From Nonomuraea fuscirosea (GTDB lineage Bacteria; Actinomycetota; Actinomycetes; Streptosporangiales; Streptosporangiaceae), in NCBI RefSeq assembly GCF_003001935.1, contig NZ_PVNG01000027.1, positions 1 through 64,000 of the forward strand: a stretch of DNA of 64,000 nt. Direction: 5' to 3'. The position numbers and the translations under genes are program-made. The stretch's first letter is position 1, and every line of letters begins with the position of its first letter. The notes beneath the pieces were generated by a model. It was not told where the DNA came from and did no database searches. It worked only from the letters and a program-made list of their open reading frames with translations. Positions 54,130 to 63,164 of the stretch are shown here, piece after piece.

Positions 54130-54561
54130 TTATGGAGCAGCGCGCCGGATCAGGCTCGCCAGGGCGGAACCGATGATCAACCAGACCACCGCGGCCAGGC
54201 CGTAGTTGACGATGGTGGTCAAGTGCGGATCGGCGAACCTGAAGAGGTTGGCCAGCCCGAGGGAGAGCGTCGCGGCGAGCGTCTCGACGAACCGGTACCA
54301 GACGTTGGCCGGGTTGGCGCTGAACACCGTGAAGACCGCGTGGAGCACCAGAGCCAGCGCGGCGACCCTGCTGGCCAGCCGTACCAGGTAGACGAGCGCG
54401 CCCACGACGCGCTGCCACACCGTCAGCACGGGCCCGCCGGGGCGGGCCGGGCGGTGCGGCCTGGGCTCCGGCCGGGGTTGTGCCTGGGCTTGCGACCGGG
54501 GTGGGGCCGAGGAGGCGACGAGCCGGTCTCCGCTGTGCGGCGGCTGGGGGGTGTCGGTCAC
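54130..54561 (-). CDS. small membrane protein with Pro-rich N terminus
   Basis: A 143-residue protein. A Pro/Arg/Gln-rich N-terminal tail (residues 1-45) is followed by two or three hydrophobic segments: VVGALVYLVRLASRVAALAL, the long WYRFVETLAATLSLGLANLF and TTIVNYGLAAVVWLIIG. The start is taken as GTG at 54561, five bases after GAGGAG; a GTG two codons upstream is possible. Probably co-transcribed with the TetR gene. Function unknown. Confidence 0.65.
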   Translation of the reverse strand: MTDTPQPPHSGDRLVASSAPPRSQAQAQPRPEPRPHRPARPGGPVLTVWQRVVGALVYLVRLASRVAALALVLHAVFTVFSANPANVWYRFVETLAATLSLGLANLFRFADPHLTTIVNYGLAAVVWLIIGSALASLIRRAAP

Positions 54562-54661
54562 GGCCACTCCTCTCCGATAAGTAATTCCTTTCTTCCCATT
54601 CCCATGCTCTCAGAACAAGGCCCGTTACGCGGGGTAGGGGGAGGTTTGGGATCCTGCTCTG

Positions 54662-55282
54662 GTGATGACTTCGGTGGGATTCGACCTTGACATGACATTG
54701 GCGGACACGCGATCGGGCATAGCGGCCGTATTCGACGAGCTGGCCGTGCGTTTGGGCGTGCCATTCGACAGCGCGGCGATCGTACGGCGACTGGGGCCGC
54801 CGCTGGAGATGGAGCTGGCCAACTGGCTGCCCGCTGAGGAGGTCGAGGCAGCCGCCGACCTCTATCGAGAGATATATCCGGAAATGGGGGTGCCGAGTCA
54901 CACGGCGATGGCGGGCGCGTACGAGGCGGTCGAAGCGGTGCGCGCGGCCGGCGGCCGGGTCATCGTGGTGACCGGCAAGAACCCCCGCGACGCCGCCGGC
55001 ACCCTCAAGGTGCTGGGGCTGGACGTGGACGAAGTGGTCGGCTCGCTTTTCGCGGCGGCCAAGGGATCGGCACTCGCGCGCTTCGGCGCGGCGGCTTATG
55101 TTGGTGACCATGTCGCCGACATCGAGGCCGCACGCGCCGGCGGCGCCGTGAGCGTGACTGTCGCGACCGGCCCTTACACGGTGGGAGAGCTGCGTGATCA
55201 CGGAGCTGATGTGACGTTGGGCGACCTGACCGAATTCGCCGCCTGGTTCAGCACATGGCGCGAGCATCATGAACTCCGGTAA
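54662..55282 (+). CDS. HAD-superfamily phosphatase
   Basis: A 206-residue hydrolase. Motif I is VGFDLDMTLADTR (two Asp as nucleophile and acid), motif II is VIVVTGKNP, motif III Lys is likely in AAKGSALAR, and motif IV is YVGDHVADIEAA. The cap is helical (phosphoglycolate-phosphatase type). Start GTG at 54662 or the ATG next to it. The substrate is unknown. A hairpin beginning at its stop probably ends the mRNA. Confidence 0.88.
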   Translation: MMTSVGFDLDMTLADTRSGIAAVFDELAVRLGVPFDSAAIVRRLGPPLEMELANWLPAEEVEAAADLYREIYPEMGVPSHTAMAGAYEAVEAVRAAGGRVIVVTGKNPRDAAGTLKVLGLDVDEVVGSLFAAAKGSALARFGAAAYVGDHVADIEAARAGGAVSVTVATGPYTVGELRDHGADVTLGDLTEFAAWFSTWREHHELR

Positions 55283-55301
55283 ATGCACCGCATTTACCCG
55301 G
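55276..55301 (+). terminator. hairpin at the HAD gene stop
   Basis: CCGGTAAATGC (55276-55286) and GCATTTACC-C-GG (55290-55301) form an 11-bp stem with one bulge and an ACC loop. The stop codon TAA is inside the left arm. No T-tract follows. Confidence 0.6.
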
Positions 55302-55374
55302 TCGCCCTGGCGCGTCGCGGGGCATAACCTACATCCATCCGTCCTCCTTTCGACTGTTTGAACGAGGTCCTCCT

Positions 55375-55770
55375 GTGCCGAGTGGCAAGGTCAAGTGGTA
55401 CGACGCCGACAAGGGATTCGGCTTCCTCACCCGCGACGACGGCGGTGAGGTCTTCGTGCATTCATCCGCGCTGCCCACAGGTGCGGGCCCGCTCAAGCCC
55501 GGCCAGAAGGTCGAGTTCGGCGTGGCCGAGGGCCGTCGGGGCCAGCAGGCGCTCTCCGTCAGGATCCTGGAGCAGCCGCCGACGCTGGCCAAGACCAAGC
55601 CCAAGGGCAAGCGGAAGAAGCCGGACGAGATGGTGGTCATCGTCGAAGACCTGATCAAGTTGCTCGACGGTGTGTCCACCTCCTACCAGCGCGGCAAGCA
55701 CCCGGACGCGGCGCACGCCAAGAAGATCGCGCAGGTGCTCAGGGCGGTCGCGGACGACCTCGACGCCTGA
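55375..55770 (+). CDS. cold-shock protein with C-terminal helical extension
   Basis: A 131-residue protein. Residues 1-66 are a cold-shock domain with GKVKWYDADKGFGFLTRDDG (RNP1) and VFVHSSAL (RNP2). The remainder is a Lys-rich linker (KTKPKGKRKK) and a helical tail (VVIVEDLIKLLDGVSTSYQ). The extension doubles the usual Csp length and is typical of a second actinobacterial Csp class. The start is GTG at 55375; the ribosome-binding site is weak (CGAGG). Confidence 0.9.
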   Translation: MPSGKVKWYDADKGFGFLTRDDGGEVFVHSSALPTGAGPLKPGQKVEFGVAEGRRGQQALSVRILEQPPTLAKTKPKGKRKKPDEMVVIVEDLIKLLDGVSTSYQRGKHPDAAHAKKIAQVLRAVADDLDA

Positions 55771-55784
55771 CCCGCCGTTCCCGC

Positions 55785-57383
55785 TCAGCCGTGCGGGTTG
55801 GTGAGCGGCTTGGTGGGATCCACCGTGCCGCGCTGCTCACCGGGCCCGGGCCGGTGGTCGGTCCGGTGGTCGGGCCGGTGGTCGGGCCGGGGATCTGGCC
55901 GCGGGTCGGGCCGCTCGTCGGGCTGTGCGTCAGGCCGGGGATCGGGCTGGGTGTCGGGCTGGGGGCCGGGGGAGGCTTCGGCTCGTTGGCGGCGTAGTTT
56001 GCGTTCGGTCTCGCGTACGCGGCCTCTGCGCGAGACCAGCAGCCAGCCGAGCGCCGCGGTGAGCGCGACGGCCAGCGCGACCAGCCCGGCCGTGCTGCTC
56101 CGCGTGAGCGAGAGCACCAGGCCCACCAGCCCGCCGAACACCCAGGCCAGCTGGAGCACCGCCTCGACCACGCCGAACGTGGACGAGCGCACCTCCTCGC
56201 CGATCTCCCGCTGCACGATCGCGTCGAGCGCCAGCTTGCCCAGCTCCTGGGCGAACGCCGTGACGAGGGCGATCGCCAGCGCGGTCCACACCCCGAAGAA
56301 GACGGCCGTGACGACGGCCGTCACCGCGGTCACCGCCAGCGTGACCAGCACGATGAGCTGCGGTGAGTTGTTGCGGGTCCAGTTCGCGACCGCGGCGCCC
56401 ACCAGGCCGCCCAGCCCGGCCGCGCCCGCCAGCAGCGCGATCGTCTTGGGGATGTCGAAGAACGGGTCGCGCGCCCACGGCTCGGCGGCCGCCAGCCACG
56501 GCACCGCCTCGTCCTGCACCAGGAACAGCAGGAAGAACAGCAGGAAGCCGGAGAAGACGCGCAGCGCCAGGTTCGCCCAGACGGCCTCGGCCACCGCCGG
56601 GCCCACCTTGAGCAGGGTGCGCCAGCGCGGCGGCGCGCCCTCCTCCTCCAGGTCGGGCGAGTCGATGTGGCGCGGCAGGCGTACGGCGGCGACGCCCAGC
56701 AGCAGGAAGGCCACCATCGCCACCCGCAGCACCACCGCGCTGCCGACGACGGCGGTCAGCCCCGCGCCGACCGGCACCCCGACCCCAGCCGCGACCAGCG
56801 TGAACAGCGCCACCCGCGCGTTCGCCGAGACGAGCCCGATGTCGGCGGGCAGCACGCTCGGCATGATCGCCGCCCGCGACACGTTGTACGACTTCGACAG
56901 CACCAGCACGCCCAGCGCCCCGATGAACAGCGTCGGCAGGTCACCGGGCCCCACAGCGGCCGCCATGGCGAAGCACAGCAGCCCCCGCCCGAACAGCGTG
57001 CCCGCCATCACGTAGCGCCGCCCCGACCTGAACCGGTCGAGGATCGGCCCCACGAACGGCGCCAGCAGCGCGAACGGCAACATCGTGATGACCAGGTAGA
57101 GGGCCACGGAGCCGCGTGCCTCGCCGACGGGCACCCCGAAGAAGACCGTGCTGGCCAGCGCCACCGTGACGAGCGCGTCACCGGCGCTGTTGCCCGCCGA
57201 CAGCTCGATCAACCGGCCGAGCCCGGTGCGGCCGGCGCCGTTGGCGTACGTGAGCCGGCGGGTGGCCTGGCCCACCTTCCTGGCGCCGCTCGCGGTGGCC
57301 TTGCCCGCCCGCGCGGTGCCGCTCGCCGTGACCCTGCCCGCACGCACGGTGGCGCGGCCCGCGTCGGCGGCGCCGCGCGCCAT
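55785..57383 (-). CDS. MFS transporter with Ala-rich head and PD-repeat tail
   Basis: A 532-residue MFS protein with 10-12 membrane segments (for example LYLVITMLPFALLAPFVGPI followed by LDRFRSGRRYVMA). The first 40 residues are amphipathic Ala/Gly/Arg repeats (AGKATASGARKVGQATRR). The last 60 are hydrophilic repeats built from P-D-x-R/Q (RPDPRPDPRPDHRPDHR). The substrate is unknown. The start is ATG at 57383 with GGGAGG upstream; GTG at 57425 is an alternative. Convergent with the cold-shock gene, 14 bp apart. Confidence 0.82.
   Translation of the reverse strand: MARGAADAGRATVRAGRVTASGTARAGKATASGARKVGQATRRLTYANGAGRTGLGRLIELSAGNSAGDALVTVALASTVFFGVPVGEARGSVALYLVITMLPFALLAPFVGPILDRFRSGRRYVMAGTLFGRGLLCFAMAAAVGPGDLPTLFIGALGVLVLSKSYNVSRAAIMPSVLPADIGLVSANARVALFTLVAAGVGVPVGAGLTAVVGSAVVLRVAMVAFLLLGVAAVRLPRHIDSPDLEEEGAPPRWRTLLKVGPAVAEAVWANLALRVFSGFLLFFLLFLVQDEAVPWLAAAEPWARDPFFDIPKTIALLAGAAGLGGLVGAAVANWTRNNSPQLIVLVTLAVTAVTAVVTAVFFGVWTALAIALVTAFAQELGKLALDAIVQREIGEEVRSSTFGVVEAVLQLAWVFGGLVGLVLSLTRSSTAGLVALAVALTAALGWLLVSRRGRVRETERKLRRQRAEASPGPQPDTQPDPRPDAQPDERPDPRPDPRPDHRPDHRTDHRPGPGEQRGTVDPTKPLTNPHG
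55840..55960. repeat. 12-bp coding repeats in the MFS tail
   Basis: GGTCGGGCCGGT-like units (GGTCGG-(T/G)CCGGT) recur about every 12 bp, coding the P-D-x-x repeats of the MFS C terminus. The repeated DNA favours slippage, so repeat number may vary among strains. Confidence 0.7.
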
Positions 57384-57516
57384 CCGCCGCGAGACCTCCC
57401 GTGCCCGGCCCCAGCCACCCTCCACGCCTACCAGTCTTACCCGATTCGCGGGCGATCTCTGAGCCGGATCCGCCGTTGTGGGCCCCCGCACGTCCCGGGA
57501 TGGGTGAGAATGAAGT

Positions 57517-57555
57517 GTGAGCGAACAGCACCTTTCGGCGGAGCCGGCCCGATGA
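57517..57555 (+). CDS. 12-residue upstream ORF coupled to the DUF3027 gene
   Basis: A GTG frame of 12 codons ends in a TGA overlapping the ATG of the DUF3027 gene (ATGA at 57552-57555). It could be a translational-coupling leader. GGCGGAG within it is the ribosome-binding site of the next gene. The alternative is that it is a chance frame. Confidence 0.3.
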   Translation: MSEQHLSAEPAR

Positions 57556-58352
57556 GCCGCACCCGGGCCCGCGTCTCCGCTCCCGACCAGGCCTGTGTCG
57601 CCGCGGTCGATCTGGCTCGCGCCGCGGCCGAGGAGCTGGCGCGGCCGGGCGAGCCCGGCGAGCACCTCGGCTACGAAAGCGAAGGCGACCGGATCGTCAC
57701 CCACTACTTCGCCTGCCTCGACCGCGCTTATCGCGGCTGGCGCTGGGCGGTCACGGTGACCCGGGCCTCGCGGGCGAAGAAGGTCACCGTCAGCGAGGCC
57801 GTCCTGCTGCCCGGCACCGGCGCGTTGCTGGCGCCCGAGTGGCTGCCGTGGAGCGAGCGGCTGCGTCCGGGCGACCTGGGCGTGGGCGATCTGCTGCCGA
57901 CCGCGGACGACGACGACCGGCTGGCGCCGGGCTTCACCGAAGTCGACGACGACACCGACAGACAGATGGTTTTCGAGTACGGCCTGGGCCGGGCCCGTGT
58001 GCTCTCGGCCATTGGCAGAGACCGTGCTGCCAGACGCTGGCACGCGGGCGAGCACGGGCCGCACACACCGATCGCACACGCCGCTCCCGCGCAGTGCTCC
58101 ACCTGCGGCTTCTACTGGTTGCTCGCGGGTGAGCTCCGGTTGTCGTTCGGGGTCTGCGCCAACGAGTACGCGCCCGACGACGGCAAGGTCGTCGCCGCCG
58201 ATCACGGCTGCGGCGCCCATTCCGAGGCCGCGGTGCTGCCGCCGCCGGTGGAGCAGGCCATCCCGATCCTCGACGACCTGGGCTACGACCTGATGGAGGA
58301 GGAGGCCGGCTCGGTCGACGAATCCGCCTCCGAGGAGCTCGGGCATTCCTGA
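57552..58352 (+). CDS. DUF3027 protein
   Basis: A 266-residue actinobacterial protein. Conserved stretches are LGYESEGDRIVTHYFAC, DRAYRGWRWAVTVTRASRAK, LPWSERLRPGDLGVGDLLPT and a Cys pair in AQCSTCGFYWLLAGELRLSFGVCANEY with a later HGCG, which could bind zinc. Function unknown. The ATG has GGCGGAG eight bases upstream. The Hsp90-like gene follows after 89 bp on the same strand. Confidence 0.88.
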   Translation: MSRTRARVSAPDQACVAAVDLARAAAEELARPGEPGEHLGYESEGDRIVTHYFACLDRAYRGWRWAVTVTRASRAKKVTVSEAVLLPGTGALLAPEWLPWSERLRPGDLGVGDLLPTADDDDRLAPGFTEVDDDTDRQMVFEYGLGRARVLSAIGRDRAARRWHAGEHGPHTPIAHAAPAQCSTCGFYWLLAGELRLSFGVCANEYAPDDGKVVAADHGCGAHSEAAVLPPPVEQAIPILDDLGYDLMEEEAGSVDESASEELGHS

Positions 58353-58382
58353 GCCTGAGTGCTCGGGCGTTCCCGAGCCTCA
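58333..58382. repeat. 24-bp direct repeat after the DUF3027 gene
   Basis: GCTCGGGCATTCCTGAGCCT at the gene end is repeated with slight change (GCTCGGGCGTTCCCGAGCCT) 24 bp later. The first copy spans the stop. Each copy is itself an imperfect hairpin (GCTCGGG/CCTGAGC), so the pair could act as a terminator. Confidence 0.7.
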
Positions 58383-58441
58383 GTGTCGGTGCGGGCCGCT
58401 AACCTACGGTGGCCCCCTACCCTCGACCAGGATCGTGATCG

Positions 58442-61400
58442 ATGAGCGACACCTACGGCACTGACCGGTTGCGCGCAGCCGTCCTCTCGGCGTGGACGGC
58501 CTCGCCCGCCCGGTTCCGCGAAGACGCCAACGCGGAGGAGGACTTCGCGCTCGGCGGCTACCGCGATCGGCTGATCGTCGAGCTGGCGCAGAATGCCGCC
58601 GACGCGGCGCTGCGGGCGGGCGTGCCAGGGGTGTTGCGGCTGACCTTGCGCGGTGACGTGCTGACGGCCGCCAACACCGGCGCCCCGCTCGACGCCACCG
58701 GCGTGGAGAGCCTGTCCACGCTGCGCGCCTCGGGCAAGCGTGACGAGGCCGGCGCGGCGGGCAGGTTCGGCGTCGGGTTCGCGGCGGTCGTGTCGGTCTG
58801 CGACTCGCCCTCGATCGGCTCGCGCGGGGCCCCCGCCGTGCGCTGGTCCCGTACGGAGACCGCGGCCATCGTGGCCGAGCTGCCCGCGCTGGCGGGCGAG
58901 CTGGCCGACCGGGGCGGGCACGTGCCGCTGCTGCGGCTGCCCTTCGACGAGCCGCCCCTCATCGACATCCCCGACGGCTTCGACACCCTCGTCCGGCTCC
59001 CGCTGCGCGACCAGGCGAGCGTCGAGGCGGTCCGGCGCATGCTGGCCGAGGCCGGTCCCGCGCTGCTGCTCGGCCTGCCCGCGCTGGAGAGCATCGAGAT
59101 CGACGTCGACGGCTCCACCCGCGCGGTGGCCGCCGACGGCTGGCACGTGGTGTCCGACTCCGGGGTGTTCACCCCCGAGGAGGTCGGCAGGCTCTTCGCC
59201 GACCGGCCCACGGAAGAGCGGGCCCGTCCCTTCTGGTCGCTGCGCTGGGCCGTTCCGGTGACCGGCACCGGCGAGCCGGGCGCGCTGCCCGCCTCCGTGC
59301 CGCCCGTGGTGCACGCCCCGACGCCCAGCGACGAGCCCATCGACCTGCCCGCGCTGCTCATCGCCTCGTTCCCGATGGCCACCGACCGGCGTCACGTGGC
59401 CAAGGGGCCGCTCACCGACTTCCTGGTCGAGCGGGCCGCCGACGCCTACGTCCGGCTGCTGCGCGAGCTGCCCCGCACGTCCAAGCTGCTCGACCTGGTG
59501 CCCTCGCTGATGGGCAAGGGCGAGCTCGACGCCCGCGTACGCAGGGCCGTGCTGCAGCGCCTGCCCGGCACGCCGCTGCTGCCCGCCCTGTCCGCGCCCG
59601 CCCCCGTCGTGCAGACGCCCTCCTTCGCCGACGAACGGGTCTACGAGCCCGACGCGGAGTGGCAGGTCGAGCAGCCCGCCCCCGAGCCCGACGGCGACGG
59701 CTGGGTCGTGCCGGGCCGCGAGGCGGCCGTCGTGGCCTCCGCCTCGGCCGAGCTGCTCGACACCGTGGCCGGCTTCGTACCCGGCCTGCTGCCCGCCGGC
59801 TGGCCCGCCCGCCACCCCGCCATGACCGCGCTCGGCGTGCGCCGGGTGGAGCTGGCCGACGTCGTCGACCTGCTGTCCGGTGAGGCCGCCGAGGCTCGCG
59901 AGCCGTCCTGGTGGCGCGCGCTCTACCAGGTCCTGCCGGCCGACGACCCCGAGTCGCTGGGCGCGCTGCCGGTGCCGCTGACCGACGGCCGGCTCGTCCG
60001 CGGCCCGCGCGGCACGCTGATCCTGACCGACGGCGGGGCCGAGCTCGACCTGTCCCCGCTCGGGCTGCGCATCGTGCACCCCGAGGCGGCCCATCCCGCG
60101 CTGCTGCGGCTCGGCGCGGCCGAGGCCACGCCGCGGACCGTGCTCGACGACCCGCTGACCAAGGCCGCCGTGGCGGAGTCGCTCGACAGCCCCGACCCCG
60201 AGCCGGTGGCGCGGGCCGTGCTGTCCCTGGTGGAGGCGTCCGGGCTGGCGCCCGGCGAGGCGCCGTGGCTGGCCGAGCTGGCCCTGCGCGGCAGCGACGG
60301 CGAGCTCTACCCGGCCGGTGAGCTCATGCTGGCCGAGGGGGCGCTGGCCGGGCTGCTGGAGGCCGACACGCATCTCGGGGTGGCCGCGTCCGAGCTGGAG
60401 GAGGCTTACGGCGCGCGGGTGCTGGCGGCGGCCGGGGTGCTCGACGGGTTCGCCGTCGTGCACGAGCCCGACGTGCTGCTCGACCCCGACGACTGCGACC
60501 ACGACCTCGACGGCGAGGCCGACTGGCTCGACCACGTGCTCGACCTGCTGCCCGAGCTCGACGTGCCGCCGCTGGTGCCCGAGTTCCTGGCGGTGCGCGA
60601 TCTGGAGCTGGTGGCCGACTGGCCGGCCGCGCTCCGGCTGCTGACCACGCCGCCGCTGCGGGCCGCGCTCCATCCGCTGCGCGTCGAGGGCGTGGAGGTG
60701 CCGTCCTACACCGCCTGGTGGCTGGCCGGCCACGCCGTGCTGGGCGGGCGCAAGCCGCTGGAGCTGCGCCTTCCCGGGGCCGACCCGCTGCTGCAGGGCC
60801 TCTACGCCGACGCGCCCGCCGGTCTCGACGAGGCCGCGCTGTCGATGCTCGGGGTCCGTACGACGCTGGCCGAGCTGCTGGCCTCCCACGGCGGCCCGGA
60901 AGAGCTCCTCGACCTGATGGCCGACGAGTCCATCGAGGTCGACCGGGCCCAGCTCCGTGCCCTGTGGACCGCGCTGGCCGCCGTGGACCCGTCGCGGGTC
61001 GCGCCGCCGTCGCGGGTGCGGGCCGTGCTCGAAGGGGCCATCGTGGTCGCCGCCGCGGACGACGCCGTCGTGGTGGAGGCGCCCGACCTGCTGCAACTGG
61101 TCCAGGACCGGCCGCTGGTGCTGGCCTCCTACGACCTGGCCGAGTCGCTGTCCGAGCTGCTCGACCTGCCGCTCGCCGGTGAGCTCACCTCGGGCGAGGT
61201 CACTTCGGAGGGGGTCCGGCGTGACGTGCCCGCCGAGGTCAGGTCGCTGCTGCCGACCGCGCCGGGCACGTACGTGGAGCATGAGAAGTTGCTGGTCGAC
61301 GGGGTGGAGTGCGCCTGGCGGTTCTTCGAGGGCTCCGTGCACTGCACCGGGGTCGACGGGCTGGCCAGAGGGCTCGCCTGGGCCACCGGGCAGTGGAACG

Positions 61401-61477
61401 ACCGGCTCGCGGTGGCGGCGCTGCTGCGCGACCCGAGCTCGGTGCCCCTCCTGCTCGCCGAGGCCGACCTGTCCTGA
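58442..61477 (+). CDS. GHKL-type (Hsp90/sacsin-like) ATPase domain protein
   Basis: A 1011-residue protein. Residues 40-120 form a GHKL ATP site: ELAQNAADAA with Glu47 and Asn51, NTG near 78-80 and GRFGVGFAAVVSVCDSP (107 on) as the lid. This is the Hsp90/sacsin N-terminal fold. The rest is long, Leu/Asp/Glu-rich and without a domain I can name. It contains no membrane segment. Its neighbours (cold-shock, DUF3027) suggest a stress or chaperone role, but that is inference. The ATG follows a GGATCGTGATCG stretch, not a strong ribosome-binding site. Confidence 0.8.
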   Translation: MSDTYGTDRLRAAVLSAWTASPARFREDANAEEDFALGGYRDRLIVELAQNAADAALRAGVPGVLRLTLRGDVLTAANTGAPLDATGVESLSTLRASGKRDEAGAAGRFGVGFAAVVSVCDSPSIGSRGAPAVRWSRTETAAIVAELPALAGELADRGGHVPLLRLPFDEPPLIDIPDGFDTLVRLPLRDQASVEAVRRMLAEAGPALLLGLPALESIEIDVDGSTRAVAADGWHVVSDSGVFTPEEVGRLFADRPTEERARPFWSLRWAVPVTGTGEPGALPASVPPVVHAPTPSDEPIDLPALLIASFPMATDRRHVAKGPLTDFLVERAADAYVRLLRELPRTSKLLDLVPSLMGKGELDARVRRAVLQRLPGTPLLPALSAPAPVVQTPSFADERVYEPDAEWQVEQPAPEPDGDGWVVPGREAAVVASASAELLDTVAGFVPGLLPAGWPARHPAMTALGVRRVELADVVDLLSGEAAEAREPSWWRALYQVLPADDPESLGALPVPLTDGRLVRGPRGTLILTDGGAELDLSPLGLRIVHPEAAHPALLRLGAAEATPRTVLDDPLTKAAVAESLDSPDPEPVARAVLSLVEASGLAPGEAPWLAELALRGSDGELYPAGELMLAEGALAGLLEADTHLGVAASELEEAYGARVLAAAGVLDGFAVVHEPDVLLDPDDCDHDLDGEADWLDHVLDLLPELDVPPLVPEFLAVRDLELVADWPAALRLLTTPPLRAALHPLRVEGVEVPSYTAWWLAGHAVLGGRKPLELRLPGADPLLQGLYADAPAGLDEAALSMLGVRTTLAELLASHGGPEELLDLMADESIEVDRAQLRALWTALAAVDPSRVAPPSRVRAVLEGAIVVAAADDAVVVEAPDLLQLVQDRPLVLASYDLAESLSELLDLPLAGELTSGEVTSEGVRRDVPAEVRSLLPTAPGTYVEHEKLLVDGVECAWRFFEGSVHCTGVDGLARGLAWATGQWNDRLAVAALLRDPSSVPLLLAEADLS

Positions 61478-61534
61478 GCGCGGAGCCGGGGAGGCGCCCC
61501 CGTGTGGCCTCCCCGGTACGTCGTGCGGCGCCGG

Positions 61535-63031
61535 TCAGGCGGCGCAGGTGGTGCCGTTCGCCGGGACCTTGCCCTCCACCAGGTAGGCGTCCACCGTCTT
61601 CATGACGCAGCCGTTGCCGGTCAGATAGGCGCCGTGGCCCTCGCCCTCGTAGGTGACCAGGACGCCCGTCTTGAGCTGGTTGATCAGCTTGCCGGCCCAC
61701 TGGTACGGCGTGGCGGGGTCGCCCTTGCCGCCGATGACCACGATGGGCGCCGAGCCGGTGGCGTCGATGCGCTTGGCCGCGTCGTCCCCGGGCACCGGCC
61801 AGTGGGCGCACGTCCCGGTGGCCCCGTCGAAGGAGAGGATCGGGAAGATCTTCTTCACCTTCTCGTTGACCCGGGCGGTGTGGGCGGCGGTCGGCCGCTC
61901 GGTGTTGTCCGCGCAGTTGATCGCCGTCAGGCTCGTCATCATCGTCGAGTACGTCCCGTCCGCCCTGCGCCCGGTGTAGGCGTCGGCCAGGGCGAGCAGG
62001 ATGGTGCCGTTGCCCTTGATCGCGGCGGCGGTCGCCTGCTCCAGCATCGGCCACGTCTGCTGCGCGTACAGCGGCGTGATGACGGCCAGCTGGCCCAGGC
62101 CGTAGGTGAGTTCGCGGTCCCCGACCTTGATCGGCTTGGTCTTGAGCCCGTCGACGAAGTCCTCGATCGTCTTCTCCACGGCCGCCGGGTCGGCGCCCAG
62201 GTCGCAGCCCTTGGCCACGCAGTCCTTGGCGAACGCCGCGAACGCCTGGTCGAAGCCGGTCGCCTGGATGACGGCCCGCTCCTCGAACGTCACGGTCGGG
62301 TCGAAGGCGCCGTCCAGGACGAAGCGGCCGACGTTCTTGGGGAAGTGGGTGGCGTAGACGGCGCCGAGGTGGGTGCCGTACGACAAGCCGAAGTAGTTGA
62401 GCTGCTCGTCGCCGAGCGCGGCCCGCAGGACGTCGAGGTCTTTGGCCGCGTTGACGGTGCCGACGTGCGGGAGGACCTTGCCGGAGTCCTTCGCGCAGGC
62501 GTCGGCGTACTCCTTGGCCAGCGCGTCCTGGTCGGCGTCGAGGTCGGCGGTCAGCAACTCCTCGATCTCGTCGCCGCACGTGACGCCCGAGCTGCGGTCG
62601 ACGCCGCGGGGGTCGAAGCTGACCAGGTCATAGCTCTTGCCCAGACTGGCGAAGGCCGTGGCGGCCATGGCCAGCGTGTCCACGCCCGAGCCGCCGGGGC
62701 CGCCGAAGTTGAAGACGAGCGAGCCGGCGCGCTCGCCGGTGGCCTTGATCCGGATGAGCGCCAGGTCGATCTTGTCGCCGTCGGGCTTGGCGTAGTCGAG
62801 GGGGACCGGGAGCTTGCCGCACTCGACGCCCGCGGCTGGGGTGGCCGGCTTGCCGTCGGGCCCGACGAGGTCGGTGCACGCGCCCCAGGCCACTGTGCCC
62901 GTGCCCGTGCTCGTGCCTGCGCTGGTGGCCGTGGGCTTCGCGCTGTCGCCCGCGGGTGCTGAAGGGCCGGCGGTGCCGCAGGCGGTGAGGACCGCGGCTC
63001 CCAGGAGGAGGGTCACTATGGGCTTCTTCAT
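61535..63031 (-). CDS. S33-family lipoprotein peptidase (tripeptidyl aminopeptidase type)
   Basis: A 498-residue alpha/beta hydrolase. The signal ends in a lipobox (AVLTAC, Cys at about 18), so it is anchored outside the membrane. The nucleophile is in NYFGLSYGTHLGAVYA, the oxyanion motif in NFGGPGGSGVDTL, and the His in YEGEGHGAYL. The C-terminal TAP-like part (PIVVIGGKGDPATPY) supplies the Asp. It should remove tripeptides from extracellular peptides. The ATG follows ATGCATGAAGAA-type sequence with a weak ribosome-binding site. Confidence 0.9.
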   Translation of the reverse strand: MKKPIVTLLLGAAVLTACGTAGPSAPAGDSAKPTATSAGTSTGTGTVAWGACTDLVGPDGKPATPAAGVECGKLPVPLDYAKPDGDKIDLALIRIKATGERAGSLVFNFGGPGGSGVDTLAMAATAFASLGKSYDLVSFDPRGVDRSSGVTCGDEIEELLTADLDADQDALAKEYADACAKDSGKVLPHVGTVNAAKDLDVLRAALGDEQLNYFGLSYGTHLGAVYATHFPKNVGRFVLDGAFDPTVTFEERAVIQATGFDQAFAAFAKDCVAKGCDLGADPAAVEKTIEDFVDGLKTKPIKVGDRELTYGLGQLAVITPLYAQQTWPMLEQATAAAIKGNGTILLALADAYTGRRADGTYSTMMTSLTAINCADNTERPTAAHTARVNEKVKKIFPILSFDGATGTCAHWPVPGDDAAKRIDATGSAPIVVIGGKGDPATPYQWAGKLINQLKTGVLVTYEGEGHGAYLTGNGCVMKTVDAYLVEGKVPANGTTCAA

Positions 63032-63164
63032 GCATCAAGGATGAGATGCCAGGCATATGCCGATGTAGTGGGCGGAAACACCACTTGTAGATGACTTCGG
63101 CGAACAGCCGGAGATGACGAATGTCAGCTCTCGTACGGAGCGGAAGTCAACGCGGTTCTGGTGA

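Noticed and set aside
57384..58346. N-terminal extension of the MFS frame antisense to DUF3027
   Set aside because: The extension lies opposite a gene with clear family matches and has no transporter-like sequence; the start at 57383 with GGGAGG is better.
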